From Janthinobacterium sp. TB1-E2 (GTDB taxonomy: Bacteria > Pseudomonadota > Gammaproteobacteria > Burkholderiales > Burkholderiaceae_D), in contig NZ_CP142523.1 in NCBI RefSeq assembly GCF_036885605.1, forward strand, positions 3,286,001 through 3,350,000: a stretch of 64,000 bases of DNA. The letters run 5' to 3'. The stretch's first letter is position 1; each line of letters starts with the position of its first letter. A model generated the notes under the pieces. The model was not told the origin of the DNA, did not search any database, and worked only from the letters and a program-made list of their open reading frames with translations. Positions 16,698 to 25,188 of the stretch are shown here, piece after piece. Made by a program: the position numbers and the translations under genes.

Positions 16698-17923
16698 TGA
16701 CAGACGCCAGCACTGTACGCAAACCGATGCTGTCGGTGGCCGAGGCGCAAGCCTTCATGCTGGGCGCGGCGCGCCCGGTGGCCGACGTGGAGCTGGTCGA
16801 CACCATGCGCGCCAACGGCCGCGTGCTGGCGGCCGCGCAAACGTCGACCCTGAACGTGCCCGAGCGCGACAATACGCAGATGGATGGCTACGCCGTGCGC
16901 GCCAGTGACTGCGCCAGCGGCGCGGCCAGCTTACCCGTGTCGCAGCGCATCGCGGCCGGCCACGTGGGCCAGCCCTTGCAACCGGGGACGGCGGCGCGCA
17001 TCTTCACGGGCGCCCTGATTCCAGACGGCGCCGACTGCGTCGTCATGCAGGAGCAGTGCACGGTGGCGGATGGCGTGGTGACGGTCAACCACGTGCCGGC
17101 AGCGGGCGAATGGGTACGCCGCCAGGGCGAGGATATCCGCGCCGGCGGCGAGATCCTCGGTGCGGGCCGGCGCTTGCGCAGCCAGGAAATGGGCTTGGCC
17201 GCCTCGGTGGGACTGGCGCAGCTGCCTGTGCTGCGCAAACTGCGCGTGGCCGTATTTTTCACGGGCGACGAGCTGGCCATGCCCGGCGAACCGCTGGCGC
17301 CGGGTGCCGTCTACAACTCGAACCGCTTTACCTTGCGCGGCTTGCTGGAAAACCTCGGTTGCGAGATCACGGACCTGGGCATCGTGCCCGACAGTCTGGA
17401 AGCAACCAAGGCCGTGCTGCGCCAGGCGGCCCAGGGCAATGATCTGATCATCACCTCGGGCGGCGTGTCCGTGGGCGAGGAAGACCATATCAAGCCGGCC
17501 GTGGAAGCGGAAGGGCGGCTGAACATGTGGCAGATTGCCGTCAAGCCAGGCAAACCGCTGGCGTTTGGCGAAGTGCGGGAGGCGTTCTTTGTCGGCTTGC
17601 CCGGCAATCCCGTCTCGAGCTTTGTCACGTTTTTGCTGTTCGTGCGCCCGTTCATTTTGCGCCTGCAAGGCGTGGCGGGCAACCTGGCGCCGCGCAGCTA
17701 CAAGCTGCCGGCCGCGTTCGAGCGCCTGAAGGCGGACAAGCGCAACGAGTTCTTGCGCGCCAAGGTCAATGACGAGGGCGAGCTGGAACTGTTCGCCAAC
17801 CAGAGTTCGGGCGTGCTGACGTCCACCGTGTGGGGCGACGGCTTGATCGATTGTCCGCCGGGGCTGTCGATTGCGCGCGGCGACATGCTGCGTTTTATCC
17901 CGTTTAACGAATTGCTGTACTGA
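16697..17923 (+). CDS. moeA: Molybdopterin molybdenumtransferase
   Basis: The 408-residue protein matches MoeA length (about 410). MoeA inserts molybdate into adenylated molybdopterin. Typical motifs are ERDNTQMDGYAV near residue 55, GDELAMPGEP, SGGVSVGEEDH and the PGKP/GLPGNPVS segments. The ATG at 16697 shares bases with the thrC stop (TGATGA); a GTG one codon earlier at 16694 is possible. It is followed ten bases later by moaD. The moaE partner is not adjacent. Confidence 0.94.
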   Translation: MTDASTVRKPMLSVAEAQAFMLGAARPVADVELVDTMRANGRVLAAAQTSTLNVPERDNTQMDGYAVRASDCASGAASLPVSQRIAAGHVGQPLQPGTAARIFTGALIPDGADCVVMQEQCTVADGVVTVNHVPAAGEWVRRQGEDIRAGGEILGAGRRLRSQEMGLAASVGLAQLPVLRKLRVAVFFTGDELAMPGEPLAPGAVYNSNRFTLRGLLENLGCEITDLGIVPDSLEATKAVLRQAAQGNDLIITSGGVSVGEEDHIKPAVEAEGRLNMWQIAVKPGKPLAFGEVREAFFVGLPGNPVSSFVTFLLFVRPFILRLQGVAGNLAPRSYKLPAAFERLKADKRNEFLRAKVNDEGELELFANQSSGVLTSTVWGDGLIDCPPGLSIARGDMLRFIPFNELLY

Positions 17924-17933
17924 GGAAGTATCG

Positions 17934-18188
17934 ATGAAGATCAATCTGCGATTTTTTGCCAGCGTGCGTGAGTTGGTGGGCACCGGCCATGAAGTGCTGG
18001 AAGTAGCCGAGCCGCTGGCGGTGGGTGCGGTGAGAGCGCTGCTGATCGCCCGCGGCGGCAACTGGGAATACGCGCTGGCGCAAGGCCGCGCGCTGCGCAT
18101 GGCCCACAACCAGGTGATGTGCGATGCCGACACCTTGATCGGTGATGGCGACGAGGTGGCGTTTTTCCCGCCCGTGACGGGCGGTTAA
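17934..18188 (+). CDS. moaD: Molybdopterin synthase small (sulfur-carrier) subunit
   Basis: The 84-residue ubiquitin-like protein ends in the Gly-Gly tail (FPPVTGG) that is thiocarboxylated to donate sulfur to precursor Z. The ATG at 17934 has GAGGA seven bases upstream, which settles the start; the upstream frame overlaps moeA and is not used. It is the last gene of the thrC-moeA-moaD operon and is followed by a strong terminator. The large subunit gene moaE, usually next, is absent here. Confidence 0.94.
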   Translation: MKINLRFFASVRELVGTGHEVLEVAEPLAVGAVRALLIARGGNWEYALAQGRALRMAHNQVMCDADTLIGDGDEVAFFPPVTGG

Positions 18189-18203
18189 GAATACTGACTC
18201 AAG

Positions 18204-18230
18204 AAAATGGCCGCTGATGCGGCCATTTTT
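18204..18230 (+). terminator. Rho-independent terminator after moaD
   Basis: The stem AAAATGGCCGC / GCGGCCATTTTT has a four-base loop TGAT. Adenines at one foot and thymines at the other let it serve the convergent small gene on the minus strand as well. Confidence 0.85.
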
Positions 18231-18463
18231 TATCGCGACTTGGTTTTTGGTTTGTCCCCGCTGCACGTGGCGCAGGCGACGGCTTTCCGGTAGCGCCAGT
18301 ATTTCGAGCCTATGAAGATGGCCGAGGCCACCAGCGACCAGGCCAGCGCGCTGAGGATATCGGCCTGGCTGGGCGTGCCCTTGCTGTACTCGACTACCGT
18401 CAGGATGATGAATAAAATCGAACTGGCCAGCAAATAGCGGGAAATCCAGAATCCTGCGCCCAT
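18230..18463 (-). CDS. Small two-helix membrane protein, hypothetical
   Basis: The 77-residue protein has two hydrophobic helices (about residues 8-25 and 38-55) and a basic C-terminal tail with a CATC pair (residues about 65-68). GGAG lies seven bases before the ATG, a strong ribosome site. It is convergent with moaD and shares the terminator hairpin at its stop. No family is recognised; the lysine/arginine-rich tail suggests the C-terminus is cytoplasmic. Confidence 0.7.
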   Translation of the reverse strand: MGAGFWISRYLLASSILFIILTVVEYSKGTPSQADILSALAWSLVASAIFIGSKYWRYRKAVACATCSGDKPKTKSR

Positions 18464-18615
18464 GTGTTTCTCCTCTTGTCGTCTCGTTGTCTCGTGAAGT
18501 CAAAGCCGATCGTTGCGGCATGTCCGCGCAGTATGCATCATTTTTCGGCATTCTTGCCATCCACCGGCCTTATCTCGACTAAAATGCCGGGGTTTTCACC
18601 GTCTTCCAGCTTGCC

Positions 18616-19872
18616 ATGACCAACTCCAGTTCCCCTCCGTTTCACATCGCCGTCATCGGCGGCGGCCCCGCCGGCCTGATGGCCGCCCAGGCGGCGTCCG
18701 GCCTGGGAGCCAAGGTGGAACTGTTTGACGCCATGCCGTCCGTCGGCCGCAAGTTCCTGCTGGCGGGGCGCGGCGGCATGAACATCACGCATGCGGAAGG
18801 CTACCAGCCCTTCGTCTCGCGCTACGGCAGGCAGGCGCACCGGGTGAAGCCTGCGCTGGACCAGTTCGGCCCGCAAAAGGTGCGCGACTGGGTGCACAGC
18901 CTGGGCGTGGAGACCTTTGTCGGCTCTTCGAACCGCGTCTTCCCGACGGACATGAAGGCGGCGCCCCTGCTGCGCGCCTGGCTGCACCGCCTGCGCGAAG
19001 CGGGCGTGCAATTTCACATGCGCCACCGCTGGACGGGCTGGCAAGATGAGGATGGCCAGCTGGCGTTTGCCACGCCGGACGGCGAGCGTTTGCGCGCCTT
19101 CGACGCCGTGATCCTGGCGCTCGGTGGCGGCAGCTGGGCGCGGCTGGGCTCGGACGGCGCCTGGGTGCCGCTGCTGCAAGGGCAGGGCGTGGCCGTGGCA
19201 GCGCTGGCGCCGGCCAATTGCGGCTTCGACGTGGACTGGAGCGCGCATTTCAGCAGCCGCCATGCGGGCGAACCGTTGACGACCGTGGCCATCACGGCGC
19301 ATGACATCGACGGCTTGAGGATCAAGCGCCAGGGCCAGTTCGTCATCACGGCGGGCGGCGTGGAAGGCAGTCTGATTTATGCCTTGTCGGCCGCGCTGCG
19401 CGAGCAGATCGCACGCGACGGCAGCGCGACCATCTGGCTCGACCTGGCGCCCGACCACAGCCATGAACGCGTGTTCGAGGAAGTGACGCGCCCCCGTGGC
19501 GCCCGTTCCATGTCCAGCCACCTGAATAGCCGCCTGGGCATCAAGGGCGTGAAATCGGGCTTGCTGCGCGAATGCCTGAGCGCGGCCGACTTCGCCGACG
19601 AAGCGAAGCTGGCGGCCGCCATCAAGCTGCTGCCCGTCACGCTCGTGCGCCCGCGCCCCATCGATGAAGCCATCAGCAGCGCCGGCGGCGTGGAATTCGA
19701 CGGCGTCGACGGCAGCATGCTGCGCGCCATGCCGGGCGTCTTCGTGGCGGGGGAAATGCTGGACTGGGAAGCGCCGACGGGCGGCTACCTGCTGACGGCC
19801 TGCCTGGCGCAAGGCAAGGCGGCAGGCGAGCAGGCGGTGGCGTGGCTGGAAGAGAAGGTCAATGCCAGGTGA
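18616..19872 (+). CDS. TIGR03862-type FAD-dependent flavoprotein (HI0933/BaiN-like)
   Basis: The 418-residue protein begins with a dinucleotide-binding motif (AVIGGGPAGLMAAQ, residues 12-25), followed by KFLLAGRGGMNITH, the signature of HI0933-like flavoproteins. The C-terminal GVFVAGEMLDWEAPTGGYLL closes the FAD site. Relatives are annotated as NAD(P)/FAD-dependent oxidoreductases and their physiological substrate is unknown. It is monocistronic and its 3' end overlaps the convergent DUF2807 gene by 14 bases. Confidence 0.88.
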   Translation: MTNSSSPPFHIAVIGGGPAGLMAAQAASGLGAKVELFDAMPSVGRKFLLAGRGGMNITHAEGYQPFVSRYGRQAHRVKPALDQFGPQKVRDWVHSLGVETFVGSSNRVFPTDMKAAPLLRAWLHRLREAGVQFHMRHRWTGWQDEDGQLAFATPDGERLRAFDAVILALGGGSWARLGSDGAWVPLLQGQGVAVAALAPANCGFDVDWSAHFSSRHAGEPLTTVAITAHDIDGLRIKRQGQFVITAGGVEGSLIYALSAALREQIARDGSATIWLDLAPDHSHERVFEEVTRPRGARSMSSHLNSRLGIKGVKSGLLRECLSAADFADEAKLAAAIKLLPVTLVRPRPIDEAISSAGGVEFDGVDGSMLRAMPGVFVAGEMLDWEAPTGGYLLTACLAQGKAAGEQAVAWLEEKVNAR

Positions 19873-20665
19873 TATCGCCTGAGCCGCTCTTTTGCGTCTC
19901 GCGCTGGCGCGGGTTGCCGTGGACGTTAATGTCGCCGCTGCCGCGCAGGGTCAGGTTGGCCGCGTCGCGCACGAAGACGGTGCTCGTGCCCGAGCCTTGC
20001 AGGCTGACGCTGGCCTTGTCGGCGGCCAGGTGCTCGGCATCGATATCGCCTGAACCGCTCAGGTCGGCCCGGAGGAATTTCGTGTTGCCGCTGGCGGCGA
20101 TGCGCCCTGAACCCACCATTTCCAGCACCACGCTGTCGCTGTTGCCAGCATTGATATCGAGGTCGCCGCTGCCGTTGACGGTCGCTTGCACCTGCTTGTA
20201 GCGTCCCGTGAAGCTGACGTCGCCCGAACCCGTCAATTCCAGGATAAAACTGTCGCCGGAAAATCCCGTGATCTTGCTGTCGCCATTGCCGTGCACCTCC
20301 ACGCGCACGAGGGCTGGCAGCACCAGTTCCACCTGCAGCGGCTGGCGATGGTGGAACAGCATGCCTTTCGGGCCGATATGCAGGGTCGTGCCATCGGCCG
20401 TCGTGTCGACGTTCGACAGCAAGCGCTGTTCGCCGCTCACTTTCAGCGATGGCGTGGCGCCGCGGCGCAGCACCAGGTCGATGGGGCCGGCCAGGTCGAT
20501 GCTGTTGATATTGGCGGCAATCGGGCGCGTTTCGCTGCGCACGGCGCGGCCGGCAGCGCTGCTGGGATTGCTGATCCCCTTGGCGCGCAGCGCCGCATAC
20601 GACATGGCGATCAGGACCAGTGCCAGCAAGAGCATGGACAGGCCAACTTTGAGCAAGCGTTTCAT
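19859..20665 (-). CDS. DUF2807 (GIN-domain) exported protein
   Basis: The 268-residue protein has an N-terminal membrane anchor or signal segment (residues 4-25, LLKVGLSMLLLALVLIAMSY). The rest is a beta-helix of repeated short strands with GSGD/NGSGD turns (about eight copies), as in DUF2807 putative auto-transporter adhesin heads. It lies ten bases after the HAAS-domain gene and is cotranscribed with it. Such genes pair with DUF1700/HAAS proteins in cell-envelope stress modules. ATG 20665 is chosen; an upstream frame to 20701 would overlap the preceding gene. Confidence 0.85.
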   Translation of the reverse strand: MKRLLKVGLSMLLLALVLIAMSYAALRAKGISNPSSAAGRAVRSETRPIAANINSIDLAGPIDLVLRRGATPSLKVSGEQRLLSNVDTTADGTTLHIGPKGMLFHHRQPLQVELVLPALVRVEVHGNGDSKITGFSGDSFILELTGSGDVSFTGRYKQVQATVNGSGDLDINAGNSDSVVLEMVGSGRIAASGNTKFLRADLSGSGDIDAEHLAADKASVSLQGSGTSTVFVRDAANLTLRGSGDINVHGNPRQRETQKSGSGDITWH

Positions 20666-20675
20666 GGCAGCCTTT

Positions 20676-21464
20676 CTAGTGACCTTTGAGCAGGGAAACA
20701 TTCATGGCGACATAGCGTTTGATACCGATCAAGGTATAGCGCGTGACCACGAGACTGAGCAGGAAGATGGCGATGCCGCCGAGCAGCATGCCCACGCCGA
20801 AGACGGTTTGCGTGGTGCGCGCATCGCGGTCCATGTCCGTGGAGATGCGGATGCCGCCGCCGGCCAGCGCTTCGGCCCGCTCCATCACGCGCGATGACGC
20901 GCCCGGCGCCTGAGGCTCGGACTCCGCTTTGACGGGGCCGGGCAGGTGATCGACTTCGATGCCCGTGTCGCCGATGGTGATGCGCGTTTCGCGCCGTTCG
21001 CCGCCTTCGCCGCCGTCATCGTCATGGATGAAGACGTGGCGCAGCGGGCCGTCGAGCACCAGTTCGTTGGCGCCGGACAAGCCGCTGGCCGTGATGGCGA
21101 TGCCGGCCAGGTAAAAGCTCAGGCCGGCGGCATACAGGGCGGCCAGCAGGGCCGCGTACACGGCGGCAGGCACGACCATGAACAGGTTGAAGATGGCCAG
21201 GCCCACGAGCGAGACGAGCAGGCGCAGCAGGTTGACGGGGGTCTTCTTTTGCTCAAACGCCTGGCGGTGGGTGCTGCTGCGCAAGGTGAGGGCGATCTTT
21301 TTCGGGTCGCCCAGGTCGTCGGCGATTTCCTGCTCGCTGCGGCCGGCCGCAGCGCCTTCGATGAAGGTCTGCTCGTAATAATCGAGGGTCTTGGCCACCA
21401 GGTCCGGTGGCAAGCCTTCCAGCGCGCGCCGCAGTGCGTCGAGATAATCTTGCTTGTTCATCAT
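20676..21464 (-). CDS. DUF1700/HAAS-domain membrane protein
   Basis: The 262-residue protein opens with the HAAS signature (DYLDALRRALEGLPPD... DYYEQTFIEG... DDLGDPKKIA, residues 5-55). Three or four membrane helices follow (about 80-100, 105-130, 230-250). HAAS proteins usually follow a PadR regulator and act in envelope stress signalling. No PadR gene is present here. The start may be ATG 21464 or the next ATG at 21461. It is upstream of and cotranscribed with the DUF2807 gene. Confidence 0.83.
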   Translation of the reverse strand: MMNKQDYLDALRRALEGLPPDLVAKTLDYYEQTFIEGAAAGRSEQEIADDLGDPKKIALTLRSSTHRQAFEQKKTPVNLLRLLVSLVGLAIFNLFMVVPAAVYAALLAALYAAGLSFYLAGIAITASGLSGANELVLDGPLRHVFIHDDDGGEGGERRETRITIGDTGIEVDHLPGPVKAESEPQAPGASSRVMERAEALAGGGIRISTDMDRDARTTQTVFGVGMLLGGIAIFLLSLVVTRYTLIGIKRYVAMNVSLLKGH

Positions 21465-21492
21465 ATTCTTCCTGTCAGTCCGCTTAGCCGCT

Positions 21493-21648
21493 TCAGCCCA
21501 TTGCCGGCAGCAGCATGCTTGCCTGGCTCAGCAGCAATGGCGCATGGGATGCCTGCTGTACGCTGACAACGATCAAGGTGGCCAGTGCCACACAAGCGAG
21601 CAGCGCCACGGCTTTCAAGCTGTTTTTCAAGTGCAAGGTGGTATGCAT
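21493..21648 (-). CDS. 51-residue single-helix membrane peptide
   Basis: The short gene encodes a peptide with a basic start (MHTTLHLKNSLK) and one hydrophobic helix (residues 13-30, AVALLACVALATLIVVSV), then a QASHAPLLLSQASMLLPAMG tail. GGGGAA lies seven bases before the ATG at 21648. It is 28 bases upstream of the HAAS gene in the same direction and so probably the first gene of that operon. It could be an exported signal or a small membrane partner; no family is recognised. Confidence 0.55.
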   Translation of the reverse strand: MHTTLHLKNSLKAVALLACVALATLIVVSVQQASHAPLLLSQASMLLPAMG

Positions 21649-21772
21649 GGTATTCCCCGTGGCATGGACGTTGTCGATGATCAGACTGTACCCAAGCGCA
21701 CGCGAGCGCACCAGCGCGGTGCGACAGACTGCAATTTCGCGGGGGCGAGCGACACCAGGGCAGGATGCACCG

Positions 21773-23146
21773 TCAAGGCTGTTTTGCCGCCTTGCCCGTG
21801 GTGACGGCTTTGGCCGCCGCCACGCCGCTGCGCACGGCCGCCTCGATGGTGGCCGGATAATCTTGCGTCCGGTCATCATTGGCCGTGTAGTCGCCAGCCA
21901 GCAGCAAGCCCGGCACGCCGCTGGCGTTGCCGGGACGGGCAAGCTCCGGCGTGCAGGCAAAGGTGGCGCGCTTTTCCGTGATCAGCTGGGTCCAAACGGG
22001 TTGCGCCAGCTCCGGGCGCTGCAGCACCTGCGCCAGCTGCGCCGCGATCGCTTGCGCCAGCGGGCCGTGGCCTTGCTCGGCGGCAGCGCTTGACGCGCTG
22101 ACGACGACGGCCAGCAAGCCAGCCTGCTTGCTGTCGAGCTGGCCCCGGTCGAAGACGAACTGGCCCCAGTGCTGCTGCTCCGGCGTATCGACGAGGGCAT
22201 AGAACGGCAAGTCCAGGCGCACCGAGGCGTCGTATTGCAGGTAGCAGGTGCTGATGGCTTCCGGCGTGAAAGCTTGCATGCGGCCGATAGCCTCGTCGAG
22301 GCGTGCGTCCTGCAAGCCTTGCAGCAGGCTGGCCGCCTGCACGGATGAGGTGGCGACGATGACACCGTCGTAAGTGCCGGTCTCATCGAGCTGCCAGCAA
22401 CCATCGGCCAGCGCCTGCAACGCGTCGACCTTGGCGCCCGTACGCACTGTGCCGCCATGCCGTTCCACATAGCGGGCGGCCGCGTCGGGCAACAGGGTAC
22501 TCAAATCCGCTTTCGGGATCAGCATGTCGGATGCGCGGCGGCGCGATGCGCCCAGGCTGTCGCGCAGCACGTTGATGAAGACGCGGGCCGAGGCGCGCTC
22601 GGGCGGCGTGTTGAGTGCGGCCAGGCATAGCGGATGCCACATCAGCCGGTTCAGGCGCTCCGTCTGGTCGAAGCGCTGCAGCAGTTCGCTGACCGTGCAA
22701 TCGTTGTATAGCTGCCAGCCCATCCAGCGCATGGCCGTGGAAAAACGCATCAGGGCCAGCTTGTCGGCGCGCAATAATCCCTTCGCGCGCAGCAGGGCCC
22801 ACGCCAGGTGCAGCGGCGCGGGCAGGCGCGGCGCGATGAAATCCATGCCGCCCGAGTCCGCCGGATAGCGCATCTGCAGGGGCAGGGTGAGGATCAGTGC
22901 AGCAGGGTCTTGCCCCGCCAGCTTGATCAGGCGTAAGGTTTCCGTGTACGCGCCCAGCAGGATGTGCTGGCCGTTGTCGAGCGTTGTATTTTCTCTCTCG
23001 ACCCGGCGCGCGCGGCCGCCCAGGGTGCGCGCCGCCTCGAACACGGTCACCGAATGACCGGCGCGCGCCAGTTCCATGGCTGCCGCGCAGCCGGCCCAGC
23101 CGGCGCCGATGACGGCGTAGCGTTGCTTCACGGCCTTGTCAGCCAC
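21773..23146 (-). CDS. hpnE: Hydroxysqualene dehydroxylase
   Basis: The 457-residue FAD-dependent protein is of the squalene-associated desaturase type. The dinucleotide motif VIGAGWAGCAAA is at residues 12-23, and DNGQHILLGAY is the family signature. HpnE reduces hydroxysqualene to squalene, the last of the three HpnCDE steps. It overlaps hpnD by eight bases and ends the operon hpnC-hpnD-hpnE. Squalene feeds hopanoid synthesis, but squalene-hopene cyclase is not in the window. Confidence 0.92.
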   Translation of the reverse strand: MADKAVKQRYAVIGAGWAGCAAAMELARAGHSVTVFEAARTLGGRARRVERENTTLDNGQHILLGAYTETLRLIKLAGQDPAALILTLPLQMRYPADSGGMDFIAPRLPAPLHLAWALLRAKGLLRADKLALMRFSTAMRWMGWQLYNDCTVSELLQRFDQTERLNRLMWHPLCLAALNTPPERASARVFINVLRDSLGASRRRASDMLIPKADLSTLLPDAAARYVERHGGTVRTGAKVDALQALADGCWQLDETGTYDGVIVATSSVQAASLLQGLQDARLDEAIGRMQAFTPEAISTCYLQYDASVRLDLPFYALVDTPEQQHWGQFVFDRGQLDSKQAGLLAVVVSASSAAAEQGHGPLAQAIAAQLAQVLQRPELAQPVWTQLITEKRATFACTPELARPGNASGVPGLLLAGDYTANDDRTQDYPATIEAAVRSGVAAAKAVTTGKAAKQP

Positions 23147-23972
23147 GAACCCAGGTCTTCCAGGCCAGCCACAGTTTGCGGATCGGCGTGAGCGAGATGC
23201 GCTGTTTCAGCACGTGGTAGCCGTCGCGCTCGACTTCATTGAGCAGGGTGCGGTAGATGGCGGCCATGATCAGCCCCGGGCGCTGGGCGCGGCGGTCCTC
23301 GGCTGGCAAGAGCGCGAACGCCTCGTCGTAGGCCTTTTGCGCGCGCGCCACCTGGAAACGCATGAGGTTTTCAAAGTTTTCGCTGTGGCGCGCGTTCAGC
23401 AGGTCGGCCGCCGTGACATTGAATTGCTGCAATTCGCTGATCGGCAAATAGATGCGCCCCTTGCGCGCATCTTCGCCCACGTCGCGGATGATGTTGGTCA
23501 GCTGGAAGGCATGACCGAGCTTTTCCGCGTACAGCAGGGTTTCCGGGCGGGTCGCACCGAAGATGCTGGCCGACAAGATACCGACCACGCTGGCCACGTG
23601 CCAGCAATAGCGGCTCATGGCCTGGTAATCGAGGTAGCGGGTCTGGTTCAAGTCCATTTCCATGCCGTCAATGATGGCCTGCAAATGTTTTTCTTCCAGT
23701 TTATAGATATCCAGGTGCGGCTGCAGCGCGCGCATCACGGGATGCGTGGGGTTGCCCTCGTACATGGCCTTGACTTCCTTGCGCCACCAGACCAGCTTGG
23801 TGCGTGCCACGGCTTCGTCCGTGCATTCGTCGACCGTATCATCGACTTCGCGGCAGAAGGCGTACAGGGCCGTGATGGCCTTGCGGCGCTCGGCCGGCAG
23901 GAACAGGAAGCTGTAGTAGAAGCTGGAGCCGCTCTGGGCGGCCTTTTGTTGGCAGTATTCGTCGGGAGACAT
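23139..23972 (-). CDS. hpnD: Presqualene diphosphate synthase
   Basis: The 277-residue isoprenoid synthase condenses two farnesyl diphosphates to presqualene diphosphate. The two Asp-rich motifs are REVDDTVDE and NIIRDVGEDARKGRIYLP. The ATG at 23972 (MSPDEYCQQK) is chosen; a TTG two codons earlier at 23978 is possible. It lies 46 bases after hpnC. Confidence 0.93.
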   Translation of the reverse strand: MSPDEYCQQKAAQSGSSFYYSFLFLPAERRKAITALYAFCREVDDTVDECTDEAVARTKLVWWRKEVKAMYEGNPTHPVMRALQPHLDIYKLEEKHLQAIIDGMEMDLNQTRYLDYQAMSRYCWHVASVVGILSASIFGATRPETLLYAEKLGHAFQLTNIIRDVGEDARKGRIYLPISELQQFNVTAADLLNARHSENFENLMRFQVARAQKAYDEAFALLPAEDRRAQRPGLIMAAIYRTLLNEVERDGYHVLKQRISLTPIRKLWLAWKTWVRG

Positions 23973-24018
23973 AGTCAAAAGAGCAAGGGTTGCAGATCGA
24001 AGCCGCTATTCTATCGTC

Positions 24019-24900
24019 TTACAGAGTGGGCGACGGGGGAAAAGCCGTTTTTACTTGTGTCTCTTGATGCAAGCTTTTGCGCGACATGCGCAGGGCGCGC
24101 CAGAAAATGATCAGCCAGTCGCGTTTCTCCAGCTTGGGACGGCGCCGGAACACGTCGTAATTGACGGCTTCGATGCACTCGAGAATGCGCAAGCCCCCTT
24201 GCACCACCAGGCGCAGTTCCCAGCCGATGCGCCCGCGCAAACGCAGGGCCAGCGGCGCGCCGGACAGCATCAGCGCGCGCGCGCGGGTCACTTCGAAGCG
24301 CATCAGGGCGCTCCACTTGCCGTGCGCCTCGGGCCGCTCGAAGGCGGCGGCGGAGACGGCAAAGCGGCTCAAGTCTTCCATCGGCAGGTAGATGCGCTCT
24401 TTTTGCTGGTCGATGGCGACGTCTTGCAAGAAATTAATTAGTTGCAAAGCTGAACATATGGCATCGGAATCGCGTACATTCTGTTCATCGGCCGCACCGT
24501 ACAGGTGCAGCATCAGCAGCCCCACGGGGTTGGCGGAGCGGGCGCAGTAATCGAGCAGGTCGTCGTAGCTCGCGTAGCGCGTCGTTTCCACATCCTGCTT
24601 GAAGGCGGACAACAGATCGTAAAACGGCTTCAGCGGCAGCTGGTGTTTGGCAATGACGGCGGCCAGGCGTTCGAACATGGCGGCGTTCTCGCCGGCATGG
24701 ACTTCCTGGCGGTCGATGCGGCCCAGCGCTTCTTCGTAGGCGTGCAGGGCCACGAGGCGTTCGGCCGGCGTGGCGTCGCCTTCATCGGCCAGGTCGTCGG
24801 CGCTGCGGGCGAAGGCATAGATGGCTTCGACGGCGGGCACCAGGCGGCGCGGCAGTAAAAATGATGCAACAGGAAAATTTTCGTAATGGTCTACAGGCAT
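24019..24900 (-). CDS. hpnC: Hydroxysqualene synthase
   Basis: The 293-residue protein is a second squalene-synthase homologue with motifs RSADDLADEGD and NFLQDVAIDQQKERIYLP. HpnC converts presqualene diphosphate to hydroxysqualene. The ATG at 24900 (MPVDHYENF) follows AGAGAAG; a GTG at 24906 is an alternative. It is the first gene of the hpnCDE operon and is divergent from the RND pump; the 288-base gap between them holds both promoters, with an overlapping TATAAT on both strands around 25014-25021. Confidence 0.92.
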   Translation of the reverse strand: MPVDHYENFPVASFLLPRRLVPAVEAIYAFARSADDLADEGDATPAERLVALHAYEEALGRIDRQEVHAGENAAMFERLAAVIAKHQLPLKPFYDLLSAFKQDVETTRYASYDDLLDYCARSANPVGLLMLHLYGAADEQNVRDSDAICSALQLINFLQDVAIDQQKERIYLPMEDLSRFAVSAAAFERPEAHGKWSALMRFEVTRARALMLSGAPLALRLRGRIGWELRLVVQGGLRILECIEAVNYDVFRRRPKLEKRDWLIIFWRALRMSRKSLHQETQVKTAFPPSPTL

Positions 24901-25013
24901 GAACACACTTCTCTAGTCTTGCGTTTGTCCGGCACCCCAAATGCTCGAGTGTGGCCGGACGTTGTACGTCTCAAGATTAATGACGCAAAAGTCACTAAAA
25001 ACTTTTACGCACG

Positions 25014-25021
25014 ATTATAAT
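25014..25021. promoter_or_regulatory. Divergent -10 element in the hpnC/RND gap
   Basis: ATTATAAT reads TATAAT on the plus strand (25016-25021) and on the minus strand (25019-25014). No convincing -35 match accompanies either. The gap 24901-25188 contains no gene. Confidence 0.35.
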
Positions 25022-25188
25022 TAATAACCAGAAAGTCAGTAGGCGAAGAATACTCCCCGTCACGACCAAGCTGATATTGTCACAAATTTAAGGATATCGC
25101 GTGCGAAAAAGTTTGTCTTGGCCCAAAGGGCAGGCAAAAAGTTTCTCCGCATAAAAATATTGCAGCCCGCATAGTAAAGGAAAATACC

